Assembly (NCBI GenBank): GCA_025769875.1
Contig: JAGFNK010000633.1
Span: 1-28,734 of the forward strand
Direction: 5' to 3'
Origin: Russula earlei
Lineage: Eukaryota > Basidiomycota > Agaricomycetes > Russulales > Russulaceae
DNA: 28,734 bases
Part shown: piece by piece, positions 19,038-28,734 of the stretch
Layout of the letters: each line of letters begins with the position of its first letter
How positions within the stretch are numbered: the first letter of the stretch is position 1
Translations under genes and position numbers: made by a program
Notes under the pieces: generated by a model
The model's input: only the letters and a program-made list of their open reading frames with translations
Databases searched by the model: none
Told to the model about the DNA's origin: nothing

Positions 19038-19445
19038 ACATGACAGGCAGGAAGGGATAAGTCAAGTCTGCTTATAGTCAACTCAGTGGACAATAGAAGT
19101 AAAATATTTCAAGTGCTGAGAAGGCTCTGTTGTGGCCACAAATTATATTACATAAGTAATGACCTTAGTTGAGCACAAAAAATGTGACAAATAAGGTTAA
19201 ATATGGAGAGTCTATTCATTCCAGCACAACATTTACCCTAACCTGGCTAAAAGTTGTGCTGGAATGAGTAGACTTTCCATATTTAACCTTTTTTGTCACA
19301 TTTTTCATGCTCAACTAAGGTCATTACTTATATAATATAATTTGTGGCCACAACAGAGCCTACTCAGCACTTGAAATATTTTAATTCCATTGTCCACTGA
19401 GTTGACTATAAGCAGAGTTGACTTATCCCTTCCTGCCTGTCATGT
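19038..19445. mobile_element. 408-bp foldback element (long inverted repeat)
   Basis: Two arms of about 193 bp (19038-19230 and 19253-19445) are near-perfect reverse complements around a 22-bp loop. Outer ends are ACATGACAGGCAGGAAGGGA and its complement; inner ends are CATTCCAGCACAAC and GTTGTGCTGGAATG. Indels are few. This is the structure of a foldback/MITE element. A target duplication is not clear because the bases at the ends are themselves palindromic (ACATG/CATGT). Confidence 0.85.
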
Positions 19446-21460
19446 CAGGGCTTAATGTGTGAATTGGCCCGTCGCGTGTGTGGGGATGTTGAAGAGAGGG
19501 AAGATGGTATAAGAGAGTAACCCAAATGAGAGGAAAGTGGAGGGAAAAACGCACGCACGCATGGGAAAAAGAAGGCCAGAGGGAACCGGCGAATCGCAGA
19601 CAGAATCTTGGAGCCTTGTGTTGTGAATTGGGACAGTGGGCTGTTGCCCTTGGGGAAAGCGAGATCACGTTCAATTTTGTCGGACTCAAAGTGGGACGCC
19701 GCATGTTAATCGGAAATTGGGGAATTGCATCCGTCGGCGTTTGGTTGGGCTTCCACTGGACTTGTCTGCCATGTTGGTTCTATCCCGACAGTACCGAGAC
19801 TCGCTGATCAACCTAGGCGCAATACGGGCAGTCTCGACATTGCATGCGCCAGCCACTCCCTCTCCGAGTCGTATCCTAGAACCACAGTAGAACAGCGGTT
19901 TAGGAGCAGCCTCGCCTCGGATTAGCCCATCAACGTCGCTCTCCGGACCGGGCTTACCATGGCTCCTCGAAGAAATCGCCCCTGGCCTGGTTGGCAATGT
20001 CAAAACTCTTATCTCCTAGAGAAGCACGATAGTGAAGCAGTTGTCCTTGCACCCGAAAGCTCGGGCGAGACATACTAGTGGTATAACTACTTATAATCAC
20101 TCGATACAAGCGCGCAGCAACACTGAACAGCCAGTTGGAACAGACATGGGTGGTGAATGTTGAACGTTGAACACGTAGTAGGCAGTCCAAGTCGTCACTG
20201 AGCCATTAGCGCATAAGCCTTCGATTAGAAAGAAATCATGATCCCAGGTCTGCGGGTGTTGAGAAGTCTGCCAGAGGGCCAAGTTCATTCCTGGCAAATA
20301 GTGGGAACATGTTGTCTGATTGGGGAACTCGAGGCTTCGTTATAAGGTCTCGTGGAGCGCGAGCGAGGAAGGTCGAGTCGATCAATGTACCAATACTTCA
20401 CTTGGCGCATGGCGTACAGTGTACAGATCGTCAACTCCCCTTACTGGTACAGTACGTGCCATGCGTCAGAGTATGAGGTCTGCTGCTGCAGTATTCAGTT
20501 GGACCGCATGACACCTGGTTTATGATTACGCCATGGCACCAATTCGTCAAGGCCACTTGAGTCACGCGTGCGGCTTTTCCAAATTCACATCGAGGAACTA
20601 GTCCTAGTTGGGGCTACAAGTAAAACCCGAACCGCACATGATCGTCGCATCTATTCTCTCTCCCCCAATCTCTCGCAGCAGAGTCCCGCTTTCGACGAAC
20701 AGGCCACTGCATATCACCTTGACGCGCGCTCCGCCAACTGCTCTGACCTGGGAACTCATTGGTTTGGTGGTGCGTTTGGTACCGCCACACGTCATCGGTG
20801 CTCCTTTGTCTTGGTTGTGTTTGTCAGCCGACTGTGAAAAGTAAACAATTTACAAATCACCGCGCAAATAACGCCCCTTCGCATCAAAGCGCGTTTAGAC
20901 CGCGCGACATATACGACTTCCGCAGCGTGTTTCATGCTGTTTCTTTGATAAACGCGCTCTTCTCGTGGCACTTCTGCACATGGGGGGGGACAGGTTTCGG
21001 AATTGCGTCCCCGCGTTGAACACACTCGGTTTGTGGCCCCCCTGCTCACGAGAGCCTCTCAAAAGGGACTTGTTCTAGGTCACCTGTTAGAACAGGTGAG
21101 CTTAAGAGGATCCTGAAAGCAGGCGTATTATTTGAAATTGAATCGGAGGCTGTCGGGTTGGGCTGTACGCGCGCGGCACTGCAACGGCCGGCATGTCGGA
21201 CCCAGAGACCCGCACAGCCAACCACACTTTTGGCGCCAAATGATCAGGTCGCCCCGGCTACGTTTTCTTTCAGTCAGATGCGGTGAACTTGTCCGATTAT
21301 ATATCACACAATGTGCGGGTTCTAGTCTTTTTGCGCCTTTTTCGTGGAAAACGCGTGGTGTTAGATTGTTTGTTTCATTGTTTCATTTCCTCTGGGAGCC
21401 TCGGTGCTCCTAACCGCGTGTTCCCATTTTTCACACAAACTCTCCGTTCTCCCGCATTCC
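19446..21460. other. Gene-poor stretch of about 2 kb
   Basis: Composition returns to that of genic DNA, but no frame on either strand shows a recognised domain or a convincing splice series. Minus-strand frames around 19954-20297 are partly protein-like (for example SFRVQGQLLHYRASLGDKSF), yet they sit in different frames and have no supporting motif. A small hairpin CACCTGTT-AG-AACAGGTG lies at about 21080-21098. Confidence 0.4.
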
Positions 21461-21468
21461 TATATAAA
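21461..21468 (+). promoter_or_regulatory. TATA box for the 138-aa gene
   Basis: TATATAAA, about 105 bp upstream of the ATG at 21572. It is followed by a pyrimidine-rich stretch (CCCTCAGCCCCCCTCTGTCC), as is common near fungal transcription starts. Confidence 0.6.
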
Positions 21469-21571
21469 TCCGTCTGGACGAGTCCACTCGAGTCACAGCC
21501 CTCAGCCCCCCTCTGTCCAAGCTCCCCATTCTTATCATTAAGGCCGTCGTGCCTGCACGCGAAGACATTGA

Positions 21572-22070
21572 ATGGCCACTGTGGTGCACCCTCCCGTGCC
21601 GCTTTCCTCCACCTCGTCGACGTCACCATCGTCATCGGGTTCAACGAGCTCACGAAAGTTCGCGCTCGCCCAGGTGCACGGTGATGTCTGTCTCGTGCAG
21701 GGTGGGTCGACCTCCTCCATTCTGCGCTCTCCGCCGCCCCCTGACGCGTTCTCCATTCTTCCCCATCTGATTCCGCACCGCAGTGTGCTCCTCGCTCGCA
21801 CATGAGAGCTGCCACTCCGCGCTCAGCGCGGTCGAAGCCCAAATTTACGCGCACGAGTTCATCACCATCTTCCGATACTCGCATCCCGCGGTTTTTCACC
21901 CGTCGGAGATCCGGATACTCGAGTGGCTCGACGAGCACAGCGTGCTGGACGAGGCAGACAAAGGCACCGTCTTCCTTGCCCGAGATGTCATGGAGCGACT
22001 GCGCCGGCTCACGGACCGGCGGTGGGCCATCGGCCAACGACAGGGCAGCCCTCGGCGTTTGCGTTTCTGA
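21572..22070 (+). CDS. Unrecognised 138-aa protein, two exons
   Basis: Exon 1 (21572-21701) and exon 2 (21784-22070) join in phase across an 82-bp intron with a GTGGGT donor, a CTGAC branch-like word and a CGCAG acceptor. Residues 4-27 are Ser/Thr/Pro-rich and probably disordered. The rest is compact and helical, with VHGDVCLVQVCSSLAHESC, EAQIYAHEFITIFRY and FHPSEIRILEWLDEHSVLDE. No signal peptide or membrane segment. Without splicing the frame ends 77 codons in. A TATA box lies upstream. It is transcribed toward the NTF2-like gene. I do not recognise the family. Confidence 0.6.
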
Positions 22071-22555
22071 AAGCGGACGCCCTCATGATCTCCCCCGTGA
22101 TCTCCTCCCTTGAGTTCCTTCCCTGTGTTGTACTTGCTTGCTTGCTTGTATCGGTTTGTGGGTATCTTATCTTCGTGCTTAGTGTATGGCAGCTATATAG
22201 AATTTCTTTGCAATTTCCCATGGGACGTAGCGATAACCAACCCCTCGATGTTGGTTTCAAAAAATGACTCGAAACCTAACGTCACGTTCTCTTCTATCAC
22301 GCTGCTCCACCCGTTGTATGTCATCAATCACATCATTGCCCCCCAAGTCAGTCACACGACCTTCCCCAGTTGCCATTTGATAAACGCCCCCAAGAATTTT
22401 TGCAGGTGGAAAAATCTTCGTCACTGACAAGAAGCGCGGGCACGGGCAACTCGGCGAATATATATTATATCCTTGCTAGCAAGCAGCTACCAGCTCTCCG
22501 GTCTACTATCATCACCGTCTGGTTATCAATCACCTCGGTTCCATTCGCGAATCAA
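22071..22555. other. Convergent 3' intergenic region
   Basis: Lies between the stop of the 138-aa gene and the stop of the NTF2-like gene. AT-rich words such as AATATATATTATATCC (about 22456) may serve 3' end formation. No gene. Confidence 0.5.
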
Positions 22556-23130
22556 TCATTGCTTCGCTTGGGCGGAAGCGGCAGCCGCGGCAGCAAAGTC
22601 GGCGGCCAGCTTGGTGTCGATAAAGTCGTGAACGCCGGTGATTTTGATGTCATCGCCGGAGCTGAGCGAAAAGATGAACACGGATTCGCTGTTGAACTTG
22701 ATGTCGTCGTTGTAAAACCTCGACTGCGTGTGGCGGCGCACAAATCGTCAGTTCACGGTGAGCATGAAACGAATGCCGTCGCTCCCGGCGACGTACGTGA
22801 GCCCAGATCTTCCCCGCGCCCTCGATAAACTGGAAGATCTCGTACTGTGCACACATCATGATCAGATCACGCCAGCTAATGTGCGATATGATCGACTTGA
22901 ACGTCCCACACGCATACCTTCAGGGGTTCATAGCCGAGGGCTCCGCCGAAGGTCTTTGCGTACGCAATGCCCTGCCTCTTGTCCCTCACCGGTTGATTAG
23001 CCGATGCGGGGAGCGTCGTGCTCGTGTACTCCTCGGAAAAGAGCTTCTCGAGTACGTCGAATTTCCAAAACCCGATGGCCTCGTAGAACTTCAAGACTGC
23101 GGTGAATTGTGGGGAAGGGTTGTTGGACAT
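22556..23130 (-). CDS. NTF2/SnoaL-like fold protein, 142 aa
   Basis: Three minus-strand exons, 22918-23130, 22797-22844 and 22556-22723, are separated by two GT-AG introns of exactly 73 bp each, all phase 0. The protein starts MSNNPSPQFTAVLKFYEAIG, then FDVLEKLFSEEYTSTTLP (25-42), the helix-helix start usual in small alpha/beta-cone proteins of the NTF2/SnoaL superfamily. Strands follow: YEIFQFIEGAGKIWAHSRFY and SVFIFSLSSGDDIKITGVHD. It closes with an Ala-rich helix (FAAAAAASAQAKQ). Such proteins may be small enzymes or ligand-binding proteins; no catalytic residue can be assigned here. The gene appears intact. Superfamily call rests on pattern and length only. Confidence 0.85.
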
Positions 23131-24280
23131 CGTTGCGCTTGTTCTCTTTCACGTGGAGCCCGCTCGCGCGTTCGCCCCCTTTTCTACCTGGGTGGAACGA
23201 CTGCGAGCCGAGTTGTGAGCGACTTCGGCACCCCTACTTGCGTTCGATACGTCTGGCCGATCACGGGCGCCATCATGCCGAATAGCCAAACATAATAGGC
23301 GCGCACTGGGCTCACCGAACCTCGGGACCTCAGTTCGAATCCGGAACGAGGAATGTCCCTCTGCCATAACAGGGAACTTCTTCGCCACTTGACATCTGAC
23401 GGAGGCCCAGGCAATACATGATGGGCGGAGAAGCGGCGTTGCTCCTGGACTACTCCCGCTCGCGACAATGGGTGGCATTGGCAGCAAGATCGCCCACCTT
23501 CGGCTCCCCTAACGGGGTTTTTTTATCGACCGCGCGAGGTCGTCGGTCGTGGTTACGAGTAACTATACCGACTCTGCGTGGTGTATTCCTCAGTCGAATA
23601 AGAAATTTTGGTCAGACAGGGTTCACCACCCGTACATGATTCTTGATTTGCCCTCAAGACTAGTTGTCATATGGTATCGGGATTCGTTGCGATAGCTATA
23701 CAGAAATGGAACCAATTGACATTGTGAATGAGACCATGAAAGGAGATAGACTAAATGAGCACGTGTCATGCGCGTTGTACATCCAAGAGAACGTCTTCTA
23801 TGCCGACGGTCCAGCTAATGCTTGGGTTTATGCTAGCATCAGGCCTCGTGCCGCGAGGCGAAATGTGTCTGAGTACACAGCGGTAAGCGTTGAGGCCGCG
23901 AGGAGACTTGTTGGGAGGCTGGCCCGGACGGTATGGCGGCTCTAAAGCATGACAATATCATCATCTCGACACGTGAGATCACGCACCTTGCGATTCTGCA
24001 GCTCCCTGTGCTCTCCTTGGACACGGGAGCATCAGCTCCAGCCCCACCGCGGTCCTTGAAGGGAGACTTGGATCGCAGCGTAAGCACGCACCGATCAAAA
24101 ACCCCTCCGGACGACCAAAGCCAGAGGCAATCTCGTAAGGTGGTGAATGGCGAGATGATACAGAGAAACGGAGCGGAGGTAGGTATCAATCATGCAGAAG
24201 CGGGGCCAGAAATTTGATTTGAGCGACGGGAGGAGCAGTCGGACTCGTCGGACCGAACTATCGCGGACCCCCGCCGCACT
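23131..24280. other. Intergenic DNA, no supported gene
   Basis: About 1.1 kb. A B-box-like GTTCGAATCC occurs at 23333-23342 with a weak A-box-like stretch upstream, and TTTTTTT at 23518-23524, but no tRNA fold (see rejected list). Plus-strand frames at 23664-23945 and 23933-24217 have no recognised domain. Confidence 0.4.
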
Positions 24281-24472
24281 CTGTGGGAAAACCGCGAGAG
24301 GGAGCGGAGGAAGATGGCGGGCGCATGTGTAATAAATCACCTTCATCTCATCACGATTGCGGCTCTCCAGCCTGCCGCCGGGAAAGACGTTTTTTAAAAT
24401 CTGCGAGATGGATGAGACGATAGCAGGGGCAATTCGCCGCCGCCGCGGGAGGCCCGATGAATGGGAAGCCAA
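24095..24472 (-). CDS. Candidate exon(s) of an unrecognised gene
   Basis: From the ATG at 24472 the frame reads MASHSSGLPRRRRIAPAI, then SSISQILKNVFPGGRLESRN, which looks like real protein. A GT-AG intron of 60 bp (24281-24340, donor GTGATT, acceptor CCACAG) would remove a poor stretch in phase and continue SAAGVRDSSVRRVRLLLPS. A TATA-like TTTATATATC on the minus strand (24601-24610) lies about 130 bp upstream. The downstream half has poor coding character, so the 3' part is unresolved or the gene is truncated. Family unknown. Confidence 0.3.
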   Translation of the reverse strand: MASHSSGLPRRRRIAPAIVSSISQILKNVFPGGRLESRNRDEMKVIYYTCARHLPPLPLAVFPQSAAGVRDSSVRRVRLLLPSLKSNFWPRFCMIDTYLRSVSLYHLAIHHLTRLPLALVVRRGF

Positions 24473-24751
24473 TCACTGTAACCGGGACTGTCCTCCCCTC
24501 CTGCGTTCACAGCCCAGCAGCCCTTGATGCCTACCATTTTTTCTACCCAAGGCTATCACTTGTAGATAGACGCATGAATACCGCCAAGCTCTAGCGAAAT
24601 GATATATAAACTGAACTCGCACGGGTCCTTCAATCCTGCGGAAAAATTGCAACTCTACCGAATTTGTCACTGGGGCTCGCCGTGCTGGATGAATCTGAAG
24701 GAGACAGCTCAATAAGTGGTGACAAGACGCCAGCAAAGCATAGAGCTGGCA

Positions 24752-24964
24752 TGTTGACATGGCATCCGAAGTATTCCCTGTCCGTAGTATAAGAACATGT
24801 AACCTGCACATCATGTAGACCCTAAGTCAAATCTCCTGTCTCTTAGCCTCGTAGCCTCTCAAATCGTAGTCTCTTTTCTGCTCACAAGCATTGGGAATGC
24901 TTACTCATACATCTATCACCATTCAAGTCTCTTGTTATTGTCACTACCTCAAGTGACGGTGACA
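24752..24964 (+). repeat. Possible own 5' LTR of the gypsy element
   Basis: The stretch starts TGTTGACATGG and ends CGGTGACA (TG...CA), and lies just upstream of the interrupted gag frame. Its length (about 213 bp) would suit a Ty3/gypsy LTR. The partner LTR would be beyond the window edge, so this cannot be tested here. Confidence 0.3.
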
Positions 24965-25001
24965 TTAGATTTGACTTCTTCTTGAATTAGGACAAAAGCT
25001 G

Positions 25002-25836
25002 TGTCATGAACCATTTCCCGGAGAGGGCCCTTGAAGGACCCTTCCTTATGAGAGGAAACCCAGCCTCTATGGTGTCACCCTGTTCACACAGACAAAAGGG
25101 GTGAGTAGAGGTGTCCACAATATCGCACACACATTGTTGCACGAGCGATTCTTGGCACAATCAACATACAGCAAGCCCCACTTAATGGCAACCCTTTTAG
25201 CAATAAAGGACAGTATTATAGCCTCTCTAAGGACCCTTTAGGATGACTCTAAGGACCCTAATAGAACTATATAAGGGGCTTTATAGGCAACTCTATTCCC
25301 TGAACCAAACTACAAGTCCTCAAATGACCAGCCCTAAACTAACTAACAGCAAATGAATCAGGTGCTTTGCATGTGTACTAAAGCAGTGAACATGTGGACA
25401 GTAAAAGCTCTTACTCATCAATAGAAGCCTTCTTACTCAGCAGCTTACTGAGCATGACTGAGCATGCTCAGTAAGCGTACTCCAACTTCTTACTCATCCA
25501 TCTATTGTGCTTGATAACAAGGTTATGACTTGTTCCCTATTTAGCAGTTCTCTTGTAGTATATAAGTGCTCAATAAAGTAGCGGACAGGTCTTCAGACTA
25601 TCCATTTGTTTACACCACTCTCTATCCCTGGGATACTCCTTTAAGGACCATCCCCTGATGACCATTCTGGCCTCTTCCCTGCGTACCTGCTCGACTCTAC
25701 CAGTAACCATACCACTTTGGTATTGGTATTGCTTTGGACTCTACTTCTTGTCTACACCATCTTGGACCATCTATCGACTTGTCTTTGAGCTTATCCCTTG
25801 CTCTTGAACTGGATAGTTCAACAGTGAGTCTTGACA
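25002..25836 (+). mobile_element. Solo LTR 1 inserted in the gag frame
   Basis: An 835-bp LTR beginning TGTCATGAACC and ending GTCTTGACA (TGTCA/TGACA ends). It is flanked on both sides by AGCTG (24997-25001 and 25837-25841), a perfect 5-bp target duplication, so it is a complete solo LTR left after LTR-LTR recombination. It contains a TATA box (GTATATAAG, about 25558-25566) and AATAAA (25572-25577). A 13-bp-arm hairpin CTTACTGAGCATG/CATGCTCAGTAAG (25444-25475) is absent from LTR 2. Its 3' end supplies the start of a spurious chimeric frame, 25734-26153. Confidence 0.9.
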
Positions 25837-26216
25837 AGCTGGAGCAAGTGCTTGCAGCAGTCGCAAACAGCGACAATGGTCAAAGTGACACAAGCAATGA
25901 TGTCTCTGTCCCACCACCTGCCATTGATGATGCACCAACAAATCCATATGTATTTTGGATTGCAGAAGGCAACAGAGGATATACATTCGTCGAACACCAC
26001 ATCTATTGCCCTTCAGGAAGGAAGGTGATCAATAGGGACACTGTACCCATCTACTACCTTGAGAACCATTGTTACAAGCTCTCATTCACCAAAGATCAGC
26101 AACTACTCATAGGGAAAAGAAGGAAGGACATAGAGTGCCTTGAATCCAAATGAACCAAGGAACCCAGTGACACCGAAGAATTGACTAACGACATTGAAGA
26201 AGACGTCAGTACTAAT

Positions 26217-27088
26217 TGTCATGAACCATTCTCCGGAAAGGGCCCTGGAAGGACCCTTCCTTATAGGAGGAAACCCAGCCTCTATGGTGTCACCCTGTTC
26301 ACACGAGCAAAAGGGGTGTCCACAATATTGTGTGCACATTGTCGCATGAGCAATTCTTGGCACAATCGACATACAGCAAGCCCCACTTAAAGGCAACCCT
26401 TCTAGCAATAAAGGACAGTATTAGGGCCTTCCTAAGGACCTTTGGAACGACTCTAGGTGCTCTACAATAGGCACTAACCCAGTAACAAAGGCCCTACAAC
26501 GCGTTATTAGACCAACTCTAATAACTTTAGAACGAACTATAAGGCAATACTAAGGACCTTAATAGAAGCATTAGGGTCGACTCTAAGGACCCTAATAGAA
26601 CTATATAAGGGCCTTATAAGATAACACTATTCCCTAACCCAACTACAAGTCCTCAAATGACCGGCCCTAAACTAACTAACAGAAAATGAATCAGGTGCTC
26701 GCACGTGCACTAAAGCAGTGAACACGTGGACAATAAAAGCTCTTACTCATCACTCTATTGTGCTTGATAACAAGGTTATGACTCGTTCCCTATTTAGCAA
26801 TTCTATTGTAGTATATAAGCGCTCAATAAAGTAGCGGACAGTCCTCAGACTGTCCATTTGTTTATGGCACTCTCCATTCCTGGGATACTCCTTTAAGGAC
26901 CGTCCCCTTGTGAGTATCCTGGCCTCCTCTCTGCGTGATTGTTCAACTCTCACAGTGACAGTACCTCTCTGGTATCTGTTACTACTCTGGACTTTACTCC
27001 TTGCCCACACCATCTTGGATGTCTATCGACTCGTCTCCGACCTTACCCCTCGCTCTTGAACTGGATAGTTCAACAGTGAGTCTTGACA
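26217..27088 (+). mobile_element. Solo LTR 2 inserted in the same gag frame
   Basis: An 872-bp LTR of the same family as LTR 1, with the same termini. It is flanked by its own 5-bp duplication CTAAT (26212-26216 and 27089-27093). Relative to LTR 1 it carries about 150 bp extra around 26445-26600, with repeated CTAAGGACC/TTAATAGAA-type words, and lacks about 90 bp including the hairpin, so the two belong to different subfamilies. TATATAAG near 26812 and AATAAA at 26825-26830 are kept. Removing it restores the gag phase (..EDVSTN then QQIHHAP..). Confidence 0.9.
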
Positions 27089-27351
27089 CTAATCAACAGA
27101 TCCACCATGCACCCATACCACTGCTCAACATACCACCACTGTATTCACCACATGTGCCCCCACACATTGACCTCACTACACAAATGACCCTTTCATTATC
27201 TACATCCACACCAGGATTATTGATGGCAGCCACACCCATGCAAGTAGTTCAAGTCGCAGCACCCGCTGCCACAGCAGCACCACACCCAGCAGTACCACCC
27301 CCCATCAACCCAGCACAAACATTGCTAGCTTTACAAAATGCACTCAGGCGT

Positions 27352-27414
27352 GGAGGACCAGGAGGCCCAGGAGGCCCAGGAGGGCCAGGAGGACCAGGAG
27401 GACCAGGAGGCCCA
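27352..27414 (+). repeat. 9-bp tandem repeat encoding Gly-Gly-Pro
   Basis: Seven units of GGAGGNCCA in the gag frame give a (GGP)n run, a collagen-like low-complexity linker. Third-position differences between units show it is not purely recent slippage. Confidence 0.85.
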
Positions 27415-28312
27415 CCTGTACCCACTGTGCTGCAATTGCAAAATGTAGTACCCATCAATCCCGATGTCAAAGTCTCAGGGAACTTACCTGTGACATTTGA
27501 CAGAGACTGAAGTTGTGCAGAGCACTTCATAGTAGGAATGAAAGCTTATTTTTGAAGCAACCTAGGTGTACTGGGCTTCAACTTGCCGATACAAAAAGTG
27601 GCCATTGCCCTCACTTGCATTGAGGGACTGGTAGTTGAAGGCTGGGTCTGCAACATGGGTGCATAGATCAACAGTCTCAACTACACCACAGACAACATCC
27701 CTGCCATGTGGGATCAATTTGTAGACAAATTCCAAACTCAGGTCATGGACATGCAACAAGCACAGAGAGCCCAAGTAACCATAGAAAGCCTCAAATGAAA
27801 TGGCCCACCATTGATCAGTATATTTCTGATTTCGAACAACTGGCATGTGAGGCCAGATACACCCAAGGAGATGAATCTGTCACTCGCCTCTTCTTAAAAG
27901 GCTTAACAAGATCAGTAATTAGCAACGTACTCACACACCCAATACCACAGAATTACAGAGACATGAAACAAAAGGCAGTTAATGTCACCAAAGCCCAGCA
28001 GCTAAGAAATGCACTCATCAATAGCACACAAACCAGCGGTCCCAGTACACGCGCACCCATGGGAAATTGGCACACACCACCCACATATAACCAGTGACAA
28101 CCCTTCTTTACTCAACGACCTTCAAACACAAACAAACAACCCAATTTAACTTGTCTAATGCACCATGAACTATGGCAAACCAACCCATACCAATGGATCT
28201 AGACCGCACGTGAATGCCATGACAGTTCAGATCAATGAGGGGATGAGGGTTAGGTGGTTGAGTAGCCCAAATGGACAACGTGAATCTGCCTTGCATGCAA
28301 CAGAATAATGCC

Positions 28313-28357
28313 TGTTTCAAATGCAGCGAATCTGGACACTACACATGTGATTGTCCC
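28313..28357 (+). pseudogene. CCHC zinc knuckle of gag
   Basis: CFKCSESGHYTCDC fits CX2CX4HX4C, the nucleic-acid-binding knuckle of retroelement nucleocapsids. It is in a frame different from the capsid core, as a result of decay. Confidence 0.8.
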
Positions 28358-28734
28358 AAATGTCTCAACTCCCAAGCCAACCTCATAGACTGGGAAACTG
28401 CAATGGAAGCCACCTATGTAGATACTGCCCCACAACCCTGTCAGCGCAGCATGTGCACAACTAAACACCTTCACCCCAGAACAGAAACTTGAGCTTGCAG
28501 AAAAGTTTGCCTCATCTCAGGATTTTCCCTCAACCTAATCTGTGTGGCCTGGATTAGGAGATTAGATGACAAAGTGTATATGTCAAATAGAAAATCAATG
28601 ACCATTCAATTCTATATACACTCTGTCACAAAGAGGCTGAAGCCATATCTCTGGTTGATTCTGGAGCCACCAAAAACTTCCTCAGTCAGCAATTCGCACA
28701 AAGAACTCCAATTACCGATAAAGAGCATGGAGAA

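Larger units (their letters stand above)
24975..28734 (+). pseudogene. Decayed Ty3/gypsy retrotransposon gag-pro, cut by two solo LTRs and the window edge
   Basis: With both solo LTRs disregarded, one frame runs from about 24975 (ELGQKLEQ) through 25837-26216 and 27089-27510 with a single TGA at 26151-26153. Its parts include PYVFWIAEGNRGYTFVEHH, a Gly-Gly-Pro repeat and KVSGNLPVTFDRD. Then frameshifts and stops follow. The capsid core is spread over frames: KVAIALTCIEG..VEGWV, MWDQFVDKFQTQVMDMQQAQ (from 27706) and IDQYISDFEQLACEARYTQG (about 27810-27870). A zinc knuckle CFKCSESGHYTCDC (CX2CX4HX4C) starts near 28315, and the aspartic protease start SLVDSGATKNFLS at about 28650-28690, after another frameshift. 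Reverse transcriptase would lie outside. The element is inactive. Stops may reflect C-to-T mutation. Confidence 0.8.

Noticed and set aside
21375..22037. 220-codon minus-strand frame
   Set aside because: Antisense shadow over the promoter and exons of the 138-aa gene; no motif, and splice signals support the plus strand.
23276..23352. tRNA-like sequence (B-box GTTCGAATCC, weak A-box TAGCCAAACATAATAGG, T-run downstream)
   Set aside because: The T-stem has only two Watson-Crick pairs, the acceptor arms do not pair, and no anticodon stem forms. At best a tRNA-derived relic.
23505..23525. Bacterial-type terminator (CCCCTAACGGGG then T-run)
   Set aside because: The stem is only four pairs and the genome is fungal, so such a terminator would have no role.
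25734..26153. 139-codon open frame starting inside LTR 1
   Set aside because: It is a chimera of LTR end and interrupted gag; the start codon lies in the LTR.
25002..27088. A single short LTR retrotransposon with 5' and 3' LTRs
   Set aside because: Each LTR has its own different 5-bp duplication, and the sequence between and after them continues one gag frame, so they are separate solo LTRs.

Overview
The window looks like nuclear DNA of a filamentous basidiomycete, most likely an Agaricomycete. Genes are split by short GT-AG introns (51-105 bp), an F-box gene is duplicated, and retroelement, MITE and foldback sequences fill the gaps. The F-box style recalls families expanded in Russulales, but I would not place the order from sequence alone. 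No bacterial-type operons, CRISPR arrays or rRNA genes were seen.

Left part (1-4690): AT-rich repeat-like DNA holds a 941-bp terminal-inverted-repeat element with a 9-bp target duplication. It has landed in an old relic of the duplicated unit found further right. The relic ends in two tandem copies (about 240 bp each), each carrying a decayed last exon of a short-chain dehydrogenase. Next to it is a compact single-domain RNase III gene with six recognised exons, one of them 14 nt long.

Middle (4692-12900): a tandem segmental duplication. Copy 1 carries an open F-box gene (6241-7665). Copy 2 carries an otherwise open F-box paralogue broken by a 10-bp deletion (10825-12242). A third copy stops after about 80 bp. 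Copy 2 also has about 1.05 kb absent from copy 1, including a 56-bp palindrome.

Right of the array (13096-15501) are two minus-strand genes whose splicing can be read through: a 161-aa protein with a possible mitochondrial presequence, and a complete 320-aa SDR oxidoreductase with five introns. From 16.0 to 19.4 kb is an AT-rich mobile-element block: a Tourist/Harbinger-like MITE with TAA target duplication, a possible minus-strand LTR, hairpin-rich repeats and a 408-bp foldback. From 21.4 to 24.5 kb lie an orphan 138-aa plus-strand gene with a TATA box, a convergent minus-strand NTF2/SnoaL-like gene (142 aa, two 73-bp introns), and a doubtful minus-strand exon.

The right end (about 24.75 kb to the edge) is a decayed Ty3/gypsy retrotransposon (gag, CCHC knuckle, aspartic protease start). 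Its gag reading frame is interrupted by two separate solo LTRs of one other family, each with its own perfect 5-bp target-site duplication. The genes do not form a pathway; the main story is duplication, decay and nested transposition around a few intact housekeeping-type genes.
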